From assembly GCF_003725795.1 (NCBI RefSeq), contig NZ_RBEE01000002.1, positions 62,001-126,000 of the forward strand: DNA of 64,000 nucleotides. The letters are read 5' to 3'. The position numbers were made by a program, and so were the translations under genes. This stretch comes from Pedobacter jejuensis (GTDB lineage: Bacteria > Bacteroidota > Bacteroidia > Sphingobacteriales > Sphingobacteriaceae). This document shows positions 26,456 to 35,771 of this stretch, in pieces (the stretch's first letter is position 1; every line of letters begins with the position of its first letter). The notes beneath the pieces are model-generated. The model was not told where the DNA came from. It did no database searches and saw nothing but the letters and a program-made list of their open reading frames with translations.

Positions 26456-28024
26456 ATGAGAAAAATCTTAATTCTAATAATTGCATTGATTGCAGGCGTT
26501 GCATTTTTAACTTACCTGTATTTTTCTAAATTAAGTAATGAGAACAATGCGAAAGATTTAGCCTTACAATCTGCCACTAATAATGCTGCAATTATTTTTG
26601 CTTTTCAAAATGATAAAAGTTTTTACCAAATTATTGAAAGTCAGGGTTTATTGCAGCAGGTTTTAGGCACACAGAAAACCTGGTTTTTAAGGCATTTAAG
26701 AGATAAAATTATTAATAACAATGCTTTAAACAGTTTTATTGCTGATGAAAAAATCTACATAAGCATTTTACCAGATGAACAAAAAGAGCTAAATTTTTTA
26801 ATCACAACCCAAATTTTAGCAGATAGAGATTTTAAACAATTCAATCAGGAACTAAAAAAGGAAACCAATTTAACTGCCATTAAAAAAGACGTTTATAAAA
26901 TTAATTTTAATGATAGTCTGTCAATTTTTATTGGCGTTCAAAACCAGGTGTTAACTGCCTCAACATCTTTAAAACTTATTGATGATGCTGCTGTAAGGTT
27001 ATCCGAAAATCCTTTTACGGATTATATTAACAAAAACAATCTGTTGAATAAAAACGTATTGGCGCATTTATACATTAATTTTAACCATGCACCACAAGCA
27101 TTAAAAAATATAATTTCCGGAAATTTAAATGGTGAAATCTCATTTCTTAACAAGCAAAACAGTTTTGCTTCGCTAACTTATAATTTTAGTAAAGAGCAGA
27201 TATTATTTAGTGGCACTACAGAATTTGTAGCTACAGATAATTACCTGAAAATTTTTGAAAATGATGTTCCCCAAGCCATCAGCATTACAAACCTGTTACC
27301 TAATAATACTGCTAATTACAGCCTTTTTTCATATAGTGATTATAAACTTTGGAACAAAAAACTTAATAATTGGCAAAGCCTAATAGAAGAAACAAAAAAA
27401 ATAGAAGGCACCATCAATTCAGTTAAAAACAATTATCGTGTTGATTTAAAATCTATCTTTTTACCTTATGTGAAAAATCAGTTTATTAGTTTCCAATTAA
27501 GTACAACAGAAAAATTGGGTGCAATTACCTTATCAAATGGCGAAAAGGTAAAGCAATTGCTTTTAGATGTTAGTGCAGATTATAGCGATGAAATCAAAAT
27601 TTTTAAATCGCCAAATATTTTGTACAGTTTCTTTGGTGAACCATTTAAAAAATTTGAAAGACCATATTATACCATCATTGATAATAATTTGGTTTTTGCT
27701 AATAATGCAAGTACAGTTCAATCTTTTTTAAATAGTTACAAAAACAATAAATTATTAATTCAACAAGCTGACTATCAAGATGCTTTAAATCAGCTTTCAA
27801 CAACATCAAACATTAGTTATTATATAAATACTAAGAATTCGACTGATATTTTCAGAAGGAATATTAACTTAAACTACTACAAACATTTAAGGGCAGATAG
27901 TGGCTTAAAGGGTTTCGATACTTTTTATTATCAAATGAGTTCGGATAAGAATAAATTTATTACTAACACGCTACTAAACAAATATTTAAAATCACAAATA
28001 CCAGATTCACTAAGTGCTCGTTAA
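26456..28024 (+). CDS. Large envelope protein of unknown function, single N-terminal membrane helix
   Basis: The 522-residue protein begins MRKILILIIALIAGVAFLTY, an uncleaved or poorly cleaved membrane anchor, so it is probably periplasmic and anchored in the inner membrane. The rest is lysine- and asparagine-rich with beta-strand patterns (SLSIFIGVQNQVLTAST, NNLVFANNASTVQSFLNSY) that recall DUF3352-like proteins. I cannot assign a function. I chose the ATG at 26456 over an in-frame TTG at 26441. It is followed after 38 bases by a DUF5723-type outer-membrane gene, so the two may form an envelope pair. Confidence 0.78.
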   Translation: MRKILILIIALIAGVAFLTYLYFSKLSNENNAKDLALQSATNNAAIIFAFQNDKSFYQIIESQGLLQQVLGTQKTWFLRHLRDKIINNNALNSFIADEKIYISILPDEQKELNFLITTQILADRDFKQFNQELKKETNLTAIKKDVYKINFNDSLSIFIGVQNQVLTASTSLKLIDDAAVRLSENPFTDYINKNNLLNKNVLAHLYINFNHAPQALKNIISGNLNGEISFLNKQNSFASLTYNFSKEQILFSGTTEFVATDNYLKIFENDVPQAISITNLLPNNTANYSLFSYSDYKLWNKKLNNWQSLIEETKKIEGTINSVKNNYRVDLKSIFLPYVKNQFISFQLSTTEKLGAITLSNGEKVKQLLLDVSADYSDEIKIFKSPNILYSFFGEPFKKFERPYYTIIDNNLVFANNASTVQSFLNSYKNNKLLIQQADYQDALNQLSTTSNISYYINTKNSTDIFRRNINLNYYKHLRADSGLKGFDTFYYQMSSDKNKFITNTLLNKYLKSQIPDSLSAR

Positions 28025-28062
28025 TAAATCAGCCAATAAACTCAAGCCAAAACCAACCATTA

Positions 28063-29463
28063 ATGAAGAAACTTCTACTTGCTATCATTCTTTTCGTATC
28101 ATTCAACACCAGTTTTGCACAACAGTATGCTTTGTTTGGCACCAAAACCATGTTTGATGCCTTTGAAAATCCATCTCAAAAATCGTTCACTTTAGATTCT
28201 TCCAGAAAATTTTCCTCGAACTTTTTCCTGCCTTATTTCGGTGTTAATGGTGCTAATAAAGGAAGTGCCGAATCCGTTATCCGAAGGTTAATGGTTGATG
28301 GCGTAAACGACAACAGAGATTTACCAATTGGAACGGGCGAAATAAATCATTTTTATCAAAACAGCAATATTTATGTGCTTACTTTACGGCTTTTCCATTC
28401 TTATAAATATCAAAAAGAAATGGGTTTTGCCTGGCAAATTAGGTCAGATTCTCAAATTGATTACACCAACGAATCACTTATCATTTTTGATTCAGCTCCG
28501 AGATTTCCTGATAATAGATTAGATGATATTTTTAATACCAAAGGTTATCAGCAATCTTACCACCAATTTAGTTTTACTTACCGAGAAAATTACAATAAAA
28601 GATTAGCATTTGGCGTAAAGGCAAGTGTGTTAAGTGGCATTGTTTACAACGATTTAAACATTTCGGATTCGTATTTAGATAAAGATCCTTCTACAGGCTC
28701 ATTAGATATTGGCTTGACTGGTACCTACGCTAGCAATTTTAATGATCAAAATAAAATCAATAGGAATACAGTAATTCCTAATTTTAAAAATCCAGGTGTT
28801 TCTGTTGGCTTTAGTACAAATTACACCACCAAAAAAGGATTGTTTTTAATGGCTAACATCAAAGATTTGGGCTTTATATGGTGGAGAAGTAATACCACAC
28901 AATCGACGCTAAGCATTCCTAGTACAATTAATACTTCAAATCAAGGCAATACCAATCGGCAGATAAGAGATATTTTTGAATCATCAGAACAGCCGAAAAA
29001 ATTCTTAGCTGCGACCAATGCCAAAGCTGATGTTTACATATCGAAAAACTTTGATTTTTATAAACCCGCAATTGCAATTTCAAAAAATCTATTTTACAAA
29101 GGTGGCGATATTGCATTCATAAATACATTTAAATACAATGATTTTAGCGGAAGTGTAACGCCTTTATACAACCTAAACAATATTTTTATGGTTGGCTTAC
29201 AAGGCAAGTATCAAACGCCTAATTTTGAAATATTTATGGGCACAGATAACTTAATTTCATCTGCCAATTCGGCGAGAGCAATACTAAAAAATGACTACAC
29301 CATAGGCAGCGGACCAAATGGCGCTTCATTTTACATGGGTATTGGAATTAAATTTGGAAATGTGGTTAACCATCCACAATTTAGTGATGTAATGCCTGGA
29401 ATTAATGATAATGGAGGCGGTAGCTTTTTCAAAAACCTGTTCTCATTATTTAAAAAGAATTAA
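28063..29463 (+). CDS. DUF5723-like outer-membrane protein
   Basis: The 466-residue protein has a Sec signal (KKLLLAIILFVSFNTSFAQ). A beta-barrel-like body with strands such as QFSFTYRENYNKRLAFGVKA and NPGVSVGFSTNYTTKKGLFL ends in a glycine-rich tail and SLFKKN. It matches the DUF5723 pattern (early phrase LFGTKTMFDAFENPSQ), a Bacteroidota group related to PorV/PorQ-like barrels. It is probably co-transcribed with the anchored protein upstream. The role is not known. Confidence 0.8.
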   Translation: MKKLLLAIILFVSFNTSFAQQYALFGTKTMFDAFENPSQKSFTLDSSRKFSSNFFLPYFGVNGANKGSAESVIRRLMVDGVNDNRDLPIGTGEINHFYQNSNIYVLTLRLFHSYKYQKEMGFAWQIRSDSQIDYTNESLIIFDSAPRFPDNRLDDIFNTKGYQQSYHQFSFTYRENYNKRLAFGVKASVLSGIVYNDLNISDSYLDKDPSTGSLDIGLTGTYASNFNDQNKINRNTVIPNFKNPGVSVGFSTNYTTKKGLFLMANIKDLGFIWWRSNTTQSTLSIPSTINTSNQGNTNRQIRDIFESSEQPKKFLAATNAKADVYISKNFDFYKPAIAISKNLFYKGGDIAFINTFKYNDFSGSVTPLYNLNNIFMVGLQGKYQTPNFEIFMGTDNLISSANSARAILKNDYTIGSGPNGASFYMGIGIKFGNVVNHPQFSDVMPGINDNGGGSFFKNLFSLFKKN

Positions 29464-29467
29464 TCCG

Positions 29468-30154
29468 TTAAACTTTTTTCTTTGGTTGTGTAAGTACGAA
29501 ATTCTTTAAGTAAAAAGGTTCAAAATATGCCACATCTTCAAAAGTGCCAATTTTAAAAGCATCTTCTGCAAGAATAGAAAGATTACTTGCAGAGTTGAAG
29601 TTGGCAGAACTAAATTTGGCGTTCGGATTTGATAAAATTTCAGCACACTTGGCAGCTCCATCTCCAATAAAGGTAATTTCATGCTCAGCAAGCAGATTTA
29701 CAAAACTTAAGTCGTCAATGATTTTGGCGGTTGTTGACTCTAAAATTTGCAATTCTGAATCAAAAACTGCAGTGTAAACTTCCATTCTTCTAGCATCAAT
29801 CATTGGGCAAACCAAGCCTTTATAACCAGAATTTTGACTTAAAAAACCTGCAGCCATCATGGTTAAAGTTTCTATTGCGATTAATGGTTTATCTAATGCA
29901 TAACACAAACCCTTTGCGGTAGAAACACCTATCCTTAGTCCCGTATATGAACCCGGACCTTTACTGATTGCTATAGCATCTAAATCTTTAAATACATAAC
30001 CAGATGCTTTTAAAACATCTTCGATAAACAAAGTTAAATTACTAGCATGCAAATTCTGCCCGCTTTCTTCTTTTGTGAAAACCGTTTCTCCGTTGACTGA
30101 TAAAGCGACTGAACAAACAGCGGTTGCCGTTTCTAACTGAAGTATTATTGCCAT
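29468..30154 (-). CDS. tsaB: tRNA threonylcarbamoyladenosine biosynthesis protein TsaB
   Basis: The 228-residue protein is the partner of TsaD in making t6A37 in tRNAs that read ANN codons. The family motif KGPGSYTGLRIGVSTAKGLC lies near residues 65-84. The nearby LETATAVCSVALSVNG at the start and AIETLTMMAAGFL also fit. It stands alone here, and TsaC, TsaD and TsaE genes are not in the window. The downstream end converges with the DUF5723 gene, 4 bases apart. Confidence 0.93.
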   Translation of the reverse strand: MAIILQLETATAVCSVALSVNGETVFTKEESGQNLHASNLTLFIEDVLKASGYVFKDLDAIAISKGPGSYTGLRIGVSTAKGLCYALDKPLIAIETLTMMAAGFLSQNSGYKGLVCPMIDARRMEVYTAVFDSELQILESTTAKIIDDLSFVNLLAEHEITFIGDGAAKCAEILSNPNAKFSSANFNSASNLSILAEDAFKIGTFEDVAYFEPFYLKNFVLTQPKKKV

Positions 30155-30239
30155 TTTAATTTGGGTTTAAGGTTTGGATTTTTTTGTGATGAAAGGTTTA
30201 ATGTGTTGAAAATTATTTTTCATTTTTTTTTATTTAATT

Positions 30240-30405
30240 AATTACCAGCAGAGTAACTCGTAACTTTTAACTCTTCCGCATATCGCCCCATAACTCGCAA
30301 CCCCCAACTGGTAACTGTTTATTGCATCCAGCCCCCCAACCGGTAAACGGTCATTGCATCCAGCCCCGCAACTCGCAACCCACAACAGGCAACCATTTAA
30401 AACAA
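30240..30405. repeat. Degenerate repeat tract (aactcgcaacccc units) between yidD and tsaB
   Basis: Repeated taactcgtaac, aactcgcaacccc, aactggtaactg and gcatccagcccc units fill most of the gap. Two copies of the block tattgcatccagcccc or tcattgcatccagcccc occur about 40 bases apart. The composition is C-rich and G-poor on the plus strand. Nothing coding is seen. Confidence 0.75.
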
Positions 30406-30636
30406 CTAAGGCACAGGGTCATGGCCATGATTTCCCCAGGGATGACATCGACCAATACGTTTCAAGGCTAGCCAGCCGCCCTTAAATGGCCCATGCTTTC
30501 TAATTGCTTCCAGTCCATATTGAGAACAAGTTGGCGTAAACCTACAATTCGCACCTAACATTGGCGAAATTGCATATTGATAAATCCTAATCAACCCTAA
30601 AAATAACCAGCCGAAAACTTTATTTATCAACTTCAT
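30406..30636 (-). CDS. yidD: Membrane protein insertion efficiency factor YidD
   Basis: The 76-residue protein has the family signature: an N-terminal amphipathic helix, [20 protein letters not shown] (residues 20-39), [18 protein letters not shown], then [12 protein letters not shown]. It helps YidC insert membrane proteins. It overlaps the rnpA gene by 17 bases, following the widespread rpmH-rnpA-yidD order. Confidence 0.96.
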   Translation of the reverse strand: MKLINKVFGWLFLGLIRIYQYAISPMLGANCRFTPTCSQYGLEAIRKHGPFKGGWLALKRIGRCHPWGNHGHDPVP

Positions 30637-31018
30637 TCGGCTCGATTAACTTAAAAAATCGGTTAAATGTCGCGATTAATTTTTTTTCTACGAAAGAAAA
30701 TTCATACTTCTCTTTACCAATAAACTGAAGCGAAAATAAAAGCAAGCCCTTATCAACAGGTAGTTTTGTGTAAAAATTATTTTGTTTGTTTAATCGGTAA
30801 GCCTCACGAATGCGACGCTTTAAAAGATTGCGGTCGACCGCCCTTTTGTATCTTTTTTTTGGAACATTGATAACCACTTGGGCCTGAACCTTAGCGGGTT
30901 CATCAATAAAAAGATAAGAAACCCTAAACGGGTATAATAAAAAAGAAGAACCGTTTTTAAACAGCAGATCTAAATGTTTTCTGCTGCATAACCGTTCTTC
31001 TTTCCTGAATGTGTACAT
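30620..31018 (-). CDS. rnpA: Ribonuclease P protein component
   Basis: The 132-residue basic protein assists the RNase P RNA in tRNA 5' maturation. It starts [20 protein letters not shown] and carries the RNR-type motif [20 protein letters not shown] near residues 63-82, which fixes the family. I chose the ATG at 31018, where conserved similarity begins; an upstream in-frame extension to 31078 would reach the rpmH end and is less likely. It lies between rpmH and yidD. Confidence 0.94.
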   Translation of the reverse strand: MYTFRKEERLCSRKHLDLLFKNGSSFLLYPFRVSYLFIDEPAKVQAQVVINVPKKRYKRAVDRNLLKRRIREAYRLNKQNNFYTKLPVDKGLLLFSLQFIGKEKYEFSFVEKKLIATFNRFFKLIEPNEVDK

Positions 31019-31085
31019 ATTTTTTTGATTGATAATTGCAGATTTTGATCTGCCAGTTCCGATTGCTCGGAAAAGCAATCAAAAA

Positions 31086-31244
31086 TTATGCTTTATGCTT
31101 GCGTTCGTCAGAAACTGTTAATCTTTTTCTTCCTTTAGCACGACGTGATGCTAATACTCGTCTGCCGTTAGCTGTTGCCATTCTTTCGCGGAAGCCGTGT
31201 TTGTTTCTTCTCTTTCTTTGCGAAGGTTGGTATGTTCTTTTCAT
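31086..31244 (-). CDS. rpmH: 50S ribosomal protein L34
   Basis: The 52-residue, highly basic protein reads [20 protein letters not shown] at the start and ends [12 protein letters not shown]. The conserved L34 core (RTYQPS.RKR...HGFR.RM.T..GR.VL..RR.KGR) is complete. It is the first gene of rpmH-rnpA-yidD and has a good promoter. No dnaA gene is adjacent, unlike in many other phyla. Confidence 0.96.
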   Translation of the reverse strand: MKRTYQPSQRKRRNKHGFRERMATANGRRVLASRRAKGRKRLTVSDERKHKA

Positions 31245-31285
31245 GACTGTATATTATCTTATTATAATTTCAAAATTAAGAGGTG

Positions 31286-31316
31286 CAAATATAAAGCGAT
31301 TTCTCTACAATTGCAA
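31286..31316 (-). promoter_or_regulatory. Promoter of rpmH-rnpA-yidD
   Basis: On the minus strand TTG (31314-31316) and TATATTTG (31286-31293) are 20 bases apart, giving a start about 35 bases before the rpmH ATG. Confidence 0.75.
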
Positions 31317-31391
31317 GCCCGATTAATTTTATTTTTTAATTTGAAAAGCAAATGTAGTAAATCTTTCTAAAACGCATTTGCAGATTGCTGT

Positions 31392-32126
31392 TTACAATCC
31401 TAATGCTGTTTTTAATTTGGCATAACCTGTTTTACTCACAGGCAACCAAATGTCTGATTTAAGCAAAACAACATAACTGTCTTTCTCTTTAAGCTCGATT
31501 TTAGTTACTTGTGCCAAATTAATAATGTAAGAACGATGTATTCTGATAAACTGTCCTGCATCAAGCGTTTGCTCAAAGAAAGCCATCGTTTTGTTTTTAT
31601 AAAATGCACCTTCAGTTGTACTTAATTTAACGTAGTCGTCATCCGCTTCCAAATAATTAATATCAGCAACCGGTATAATTTTAATAATACCGTCCTTTTT
31701 AACAACAACACGATTACTTTGAGCCGAACTCATTGCTACAGCATCTAAAACAGCATCAGTACTTTCTTTCTGGTTTAACCTTAAAGGCAGCTTTTGCATG
31801 GCTAAATCGAAGCGACTTTTATCAATTGGTTTCAATAAATAATCTACTGCATTAACTTCGAAAGCTTTAATTGCAAATTCATCAAATGCAGTTGTAAAAA
31901 TTACAGCGGGCTTATCCTCAACCAATTCAAGCATTTCAAACCCACTAATTTTAGGCATTTGAATATCCAGAAAAATTAAATCGGGTTTATGTTGGGTTAT
32001 TGCTTTTAATCCTTCAAAACCATCACAACACTCTGCAATTATTTCTATTTCTTTATGTTCTGATAGGTAATATTTTACAATATCTCTTGCTAAAGGCTCA
32101 TCATCAATTAGTATGGTTCTGATCAT
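31392..32126 (-). CDS. LytTR-family response regulator
   Basis: The 244-residue protein has a receiver domain (Asp8, Asp9 and the phosphoacceptor Asp54 in LIFLDIQMPKISG) and a C-terminal LytTR DNA-binding domain, with KTMAFFEQTLDAGQFIRIHR and SYIINLAQVTKIELK. I chose the ATG at 32126 (MIRTILIDDEPLARD). A longer version starting inside the kinase gene would add a tail not seen in the family. It overlaps the upstream kinase gene by 23 bases, so the pair is co-translated. Confidence 0.93.
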   Translation of the reverse strand: MIRTILIDDEPLARDIVKYYLSEHKEIEIIAECCDGFEGLKAITQHKPDLIFLDIQMPKISGFEMLELVEDKPAVIFTTAFDEFAIKAFEVNAVDYLLKPIDKSRFDLAMQKLPLRLNQKESTDAVLDAVAMSSAQSNRVVVKKDGIIKIIPVADINYLEADDDYVKLSTTEGAFYKNKTMAFFEQTLDAGQFIRIHRSYIINLAQVTKIELKEKDSYVVLLKSDIWLPVSKTGYAKLKTALGL

Positions 32127-33165
32127 CTTTCTGAGGAATTTTAAGAGTGGTAATATATAAATTATTTGCCTCAATTTCGGTTTGTAACAAATTCTGATTG
32201 GCAAATAACAGGTATAATCTTCTTTTAATTGCCGTTAAGCCAAAACCAGTTCCTCCTGTTGCTTTCATTTCAGGGTCGAAAGGGTTTTGTACCCTTAAAT
32301 TTAAAATATCATTCTCGACCGTAACATCTATTTTAATGGTAATCCCTGCAGATGTATTGTACAACCCAAATTTTATAGCATTTTCTACAATTGGCTGCAG
32401 TAATGTACCAGGCAAACATAGGTTAAGTGTATCTTCACTGATGTTCACTTCAATATTTAACCTGTGGCTAAAACGTACTTTTTCGATATCAAGGTAAAGT
32501 TGAATGTATTCCATTTCTTCTTCCACAGATACCCAAAGTTCATCGTCTCTTTTTAAAGTTCCTCTTAAAAAAGAGGCCAATTTGGTTATCATTACACCTG
32601 CTTCTTTTGGGTTTACCATAGTTAAAGCAAATACCGAATTTAAGCTGTTAAATAAAAAATGTGGCTGTAATTGATGCCGTAATTTATTCAGCTCCGCTTC
32701 TTTAGCCAAGTTTTGTGTTGATAATAGCCGTCCTTGCATTTCCGATTGTTCTTCTAACCTATACCATAAAATATTTGCTAAAGCGCACCAACCTAAACAC
32801 ATAAAAGAAATAAGACCTCTAAAAGGAAAAGAAAAATTATAAAAATCCTGATAGTTTTTAAAATCAGTAAAAATAAATAGAAGGGAATATTTTGCGAGAT
32901 AGATGATAACAAAAGTGAGCGCTAATGAAATGATTAAAACATACAAAACCCGTTCATTTTTGGGTTGATAATAGCCAAGCATATTGCTGATGCTGATGCA
33001 TGCCACTATCAGCAAAAAGTTGGTAATTACACTATCTGTAAATGAAATCACCCATGAAAAATTTACCACATAATGCAAACCTGCGGCACATAAAATTATC
33101 CATGCTATGGCAAAAGCAATAGAAATTTTCTGTATTTGTGGAACGGATAATGGTCTGGTTGTCAA
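32104..33165 (-). CDS. LytS/YehU-type membrane histidine kinase
   Basis: The 353-residue kinase has four hydrophobic segments in the first 150 residues. It then has the His_kinase (PF06580) box LRHQLQPHFLFNSLNSVFAL near 181-200, with the phosphoacceptor His in QPHFLFN, and an ATPase domain with PIVENAIKFGL and GGTGFGLTAIKRRL. Such kinases control LytTR regulators, and the overlapping downstream gene is one. The LiaF-like gene upstream suggests an envelope signal. Confidence 0.93.
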   Translation of the reverse strand: MTTRPLSVPQIQKISIAFAIAWIILCAAGLHYVVNFSWVISFTDSVITNFLLIVACISISNMLGYYQPKNERVLYVLIISLALTFVIIYLAKYSLLFIFTDFKNYQDFYNFSFPFRGLISFMCLGWCALANILWYRLEEQSEMQGRLLSTQNLAKEAELNKLRHQLQPHFLFNSLNSVFALTMVNPKEAGVMITKLASFLRGTLKRDDELWVSVEEEMEYIQLYLDIEKVRFSHRLNIEVNISEDTLNLCLPGTLLQPIVENAIKFGLYNTSAGITIKIDVTVENDILNLRVQNPFDPEMKATGGTGFGLTAIKRRLYLLFANQNLLQTEIEANNLYITTLKIPQKDDQNHTN

Positions 33166-33329
33166 TGTTTAGTTAGTTTAGGGAGTAGTTAATGTAATGA
33201 TGAATTTTATATAAGCCTTGGATGAGTGAATTCCAAACTTACCCCTTACCGCGATTTGGCGGCAGTTTACCCACCAAATGTGTTGCAACAATATTTTAAA
33301 TTACGTCTCTTTTTTATAAAGATAATTTC

Positions 33330-34091
33330 TTAAAAACTCTTAATTTCGATGCCACCAAACATTACGGTTCCATCAATTACTAAAGTCTTTTGAACTTCAC
33401 CCGTAGGAATTAAATGTCCGCGTTTATCTTCTACGCTACCAAATATTGGTGTAACATTCGATTTGATAATCCAATTTTGCGGCACAACCAATTTTATCCC
33501 ACCAAAAATTGCCGTAACATCAAGTGCGATGCTTTCTGTAAAATCGGCTTGAATGAAATTTAAATCAGCCCCACCAAATACAACGGTAACATCGCCACCC
33601 TTTAAATTTTTAGAATAAACAATCTGGTTGCTTCCGCCAAAAACTGCAGTTGCTTCTACAAAATCATTACCATCTAAATTTTGATTTATATTGATTGTTT
33701 CACTGCCAGAAGCAGGATTAAAACCATCAGCATAGCGATTTTTCCGTTTTACTTTTAATGTTCCCTTTGGCTTAAAAATTAAATAAGCACCAAAAATAAC
33801 AAAACCAAAACCTAACGCATATTTCGAAATATCAAAGTCGAGATGCATATTTTCAATGGTATTGTATGCTCCAATTAAGATTAAACCTAACCAGGCAATG
33901 CCTTTAAAATTGTTTCTTAAACCAATAAAAATCCCGATAAGAATTAAGAAGTTAGACCAGCTAAAAATCCAACTTGGTAAATCGAGGTTTAATGTATTGA
34001 TAAGAAAAGCTATCCCAATTAATACGATTATCAAGCCGCTAAACATTCTGCTTGAACTATTATTGGATAAATTGTTATTTGAGTTTTCCAT
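33330..34091 (-). CDS. LiaF-like membrane protein (cell envelope stress)
   Basis: The 253-residue protein has four hydrophobic segments (the first after SSSRMFSGLIIVLIGIAFLI). A C-terminal beta-helix-like region repeats the pattern VTAIFGGIKLVVP and FGGADLNFIQADF, the LiaF/YvqF C-terminal fold. I chose the ATG at 34091 (MENSNNNLS). In Firmicutes LiaF restrains a LiaS-type kinase; here the LytS-LytTR pair lies 164 bases downstream in the same direction, so a similar check on that kinase is a reasonable inference. A TACTTTTG -7 box lies at 34111-34118, but without a well-placed -33 TTG. Confidence 0.85.
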   Translation of the reverse strand: MENSNNNLSNNSSSRMFSGLIIVLIGIAFLINTLNLDLPSWIFSWSNFLILIGIFIGLRNNFKGIAWLGLILIGAYNTIENMHLDFDISKYALGFGFVIFGAYLIFKPKGTLKVKRKNRYADGFNPASGSETININQNLDGNDFVEATAVFGGSNQIVYSKNLKGGDVTVVFGGADLNFIQADFTESIALDVTAIFGGIKLVVPQNWIIKSNVTPIFGSVEDKRGHLIPTGEVQKTLVIDGTVMFGGIEIKSF

Positions 34092-34221
34092 TTGTGCAAT
34101 TGTTAATAACCAAAAGTATTTACAATGCAGCAATAGATATATACATCAACTGCAAAAAATGGCTAAAAAGCGGTGAGTTATCTCATTTCATCGGTGAAAA
34201 ATGTTTTAGTATTTTAATCGC

Positions 34222-35094
34222 ATGAAATTTCTATCATTTATCTTATTATTTACTGCCTCAACTACCCTATTTGCTCAAAACATCAGCGATAATTATAAAA
34301 TTTACGATGTTAAAAAACAAAAAATAATCGCAATTAGCGATATTATTGCAGATATGGATAAGGCAGATGTTTTATTTTTTGGTGAAGACCACAACGATTC
34401 TATCGGACATTATCTTGAAGCAGAAATTTTTAAGCAGCTGTATCAAAAATATCCCAAAAAAACAGCCGCATCCTTCGAAATGTTTTACACTGATACGCAA
34501 CCAGTTATTGATGAATATTTGGCAGGATTGATATCGGAGAAAAACTTTATTAAAGAAGCCCGAGTTTGGCCAAACTATAAAGATTATCGTCCGTTAATTG
34601 AATATGCAAAAGAAAATAAAATCGATGTAATTGGTGGTAATGCTGCAACCCGATATAGCAATGCAGTTACAAAAAGTGGATTGGAAACATTGAAAGATTT
34701 TCCGAAAGGCTCTTCCAGCTTTCTTCCACCTTTACCTATTGATACTGCACTTGGCAGATATTATGAAAAATTCGGAGAAAGCATGGGTGGGCATGGAACA
34801 GGCACCATGAAAATTTATCAAACTCAAAATCTTTGGGATGCTACAATGGCCTGGAATATCGATAAGTATTTAAAGGCGCACAATGGATTTAAAATTTTAC
34901 AGCTGAATGGAAGATTCCATAGCGACGAGAAATTAGGAACTTTAGCTAAACTTCAAAAATATGCTCCTAAATTACGAATATTGAATATTTCTTCCTTTTC
35001 TGATGAAAGTTTTGATAATCCTGAATGGGAAAAATTTAAAACTCTGGGCGATTATATTATCATAACAGACCCAAAAGTTAAAAGAAGCTATTAA
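34222..35094 (+). CDS. ChaN-like haem-binding/iron-regulated protein
   Basis: The 290-residue protein has a Sec signal (MKFLSFILLFTASTTLFAQ). The ChaN (DUF399) domain shows DVLFFGEDHNDSIGHYLEAE near residues 49-68, FEMFYTDTQPVIDEYLAG, and RFHSDEKLGTL near the end. Proteins of this fold bind haem at a Campylobacter iron-uptake locus, but many members have unknown roles. No TonB receptor is nearby. It is transcribed divergently from the LiaF-like gene and ends at a strong bidirectional terminator. Confidence 0.85.
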   Translation: MKFLSFILLFTASTTLFAQNISDNYKIYDVKKQKIIAISDIIADMDKADVLFFGEDHNDSIGHYLEAEIFKQLYQKYPKKTAASFEMFYTDTQPVIDEYLAGLISEKNFIKEARVWPNYKDYRPLIEYAKENKIDVIGGNAATRYSNAVTKSGLETLKDFPKGSSSFLPPLPIDTALGRYYEKFGESMGGHGTGTMKIYQTQNLWDATMAWNIDKYLKAHNGFKILQLNGRFHSDEKLGTLAKLQKYAPKLRILNISSFSDESFDNPEWEKFKTLGDYIIITDPKVKRSY

Positions 35095-35101
35095 GGAAAA
35101 A

Positions 35102-35149
35102 GGCTGTTTCAAAAGTGGTATGGTTAAATCCATATCTTTTGAAACAGCC
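35102..35149. terminator. Bidirectional terminator between the ChaN-like gene and mscL
   Basis: A perfect 14-bp stem (35102-35115 with 35136-35149) has an inner atgg/ccat pairing. A-rich and T-rich flanks serve both directions. Confidence 0.88.
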
Positions 35150-35157
35150 AAATTTAT

Positions 35158-35607
35158 TTATGCTTTTGTTTTAAGTAAATCTCTTATTTCTGTCAAAAGC
35201 GTTTCTTCTTTTGTAGGCGCAACCGGCACTGCAACTGCTGCCGCTTCTTCTTTCTTCTTCATATTATTAATCGTTTTTACCATAATAAAAACAATTAATG
35301 CTAATAATAGGAAGTTGATGGCAACCGTAATAAAATTACCGTATGCAAATATTGCAGCGTCAGGAGCAGCTTTTTTAGCATCCGCTAATGATGCACCTGT
35401 CGGTATCAACTCTGCGCCTTTACCCATCGCAAAATAAATACTACTAAAATCGGGCTTTCCAACCATAGCTGCAACTATGGGCATTACCAGGTCATCAATA
35501 ACACTAGTAACTATTTTACCAAAAGCACCACCTATAATTACCCCAACAGCTAAGTCGAAAGCATTACCTTTAATTGCAAATTCCTTAAATTCTTTTACAA
35601 AACCCAT
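35158..35607 (-). CDS. mscL: Large-conductance mechanosensitive channel MscL
   Basis: The 149-residue channel protects against osmotic down-shock. The N-terminal motif MGFVKEFKEFAIKGNAFDLA leads into TM1 (VGVIIGGAFGKIVTSVIDDL), and TM2 (FITVAINFLLLALIVFIMVK) is followed by the charged helix NNMKKKEEAAA and the C-terminal bundle TKEETLLTEIRDLLK. All parts match the family. It is transcribed alone. Confidence 0.97.
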   Translation of the reverse strand: MGFVKEFKEFAIKGNAFDLAVGVIIGGAFGKIVTSVIDDLVMPIVAAMVGKPDFSSIYFAMGKGAELIPTGASLADAKKAAPDAAIFAYGNFITVAINFLLLALIVFIMVKTINNMKKKEEAAAVAVPVAPTKEETLLTEIRDLLKTKA

Positions 35608-35771
35608 ACTATATTCTATTATTTGTTTGATTTAAGACTAAAGTAATAAACATAAACATTATTTCAAACGTTTAGGGAATATTTAAAATATGATCTTAAA
35701 ACAGCATTTATTCTATTCTAGAAAATATCTGAGATGATTTGTTTATTTTTGCCATTCCTTTTATATAAAAT

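Noticed and set aside
31086-31316. Replication origin near rpmH
   Set aside because: rpmH often lies near dnaA/oriC in other phyla, but no dnaA and no cluster of DnaA boxes were seen here.
31036-31326. 96-codon plus-strand frame opposite rpmH
   Set aside because: It is the antisense of the intact rpmH gene and its promoter.
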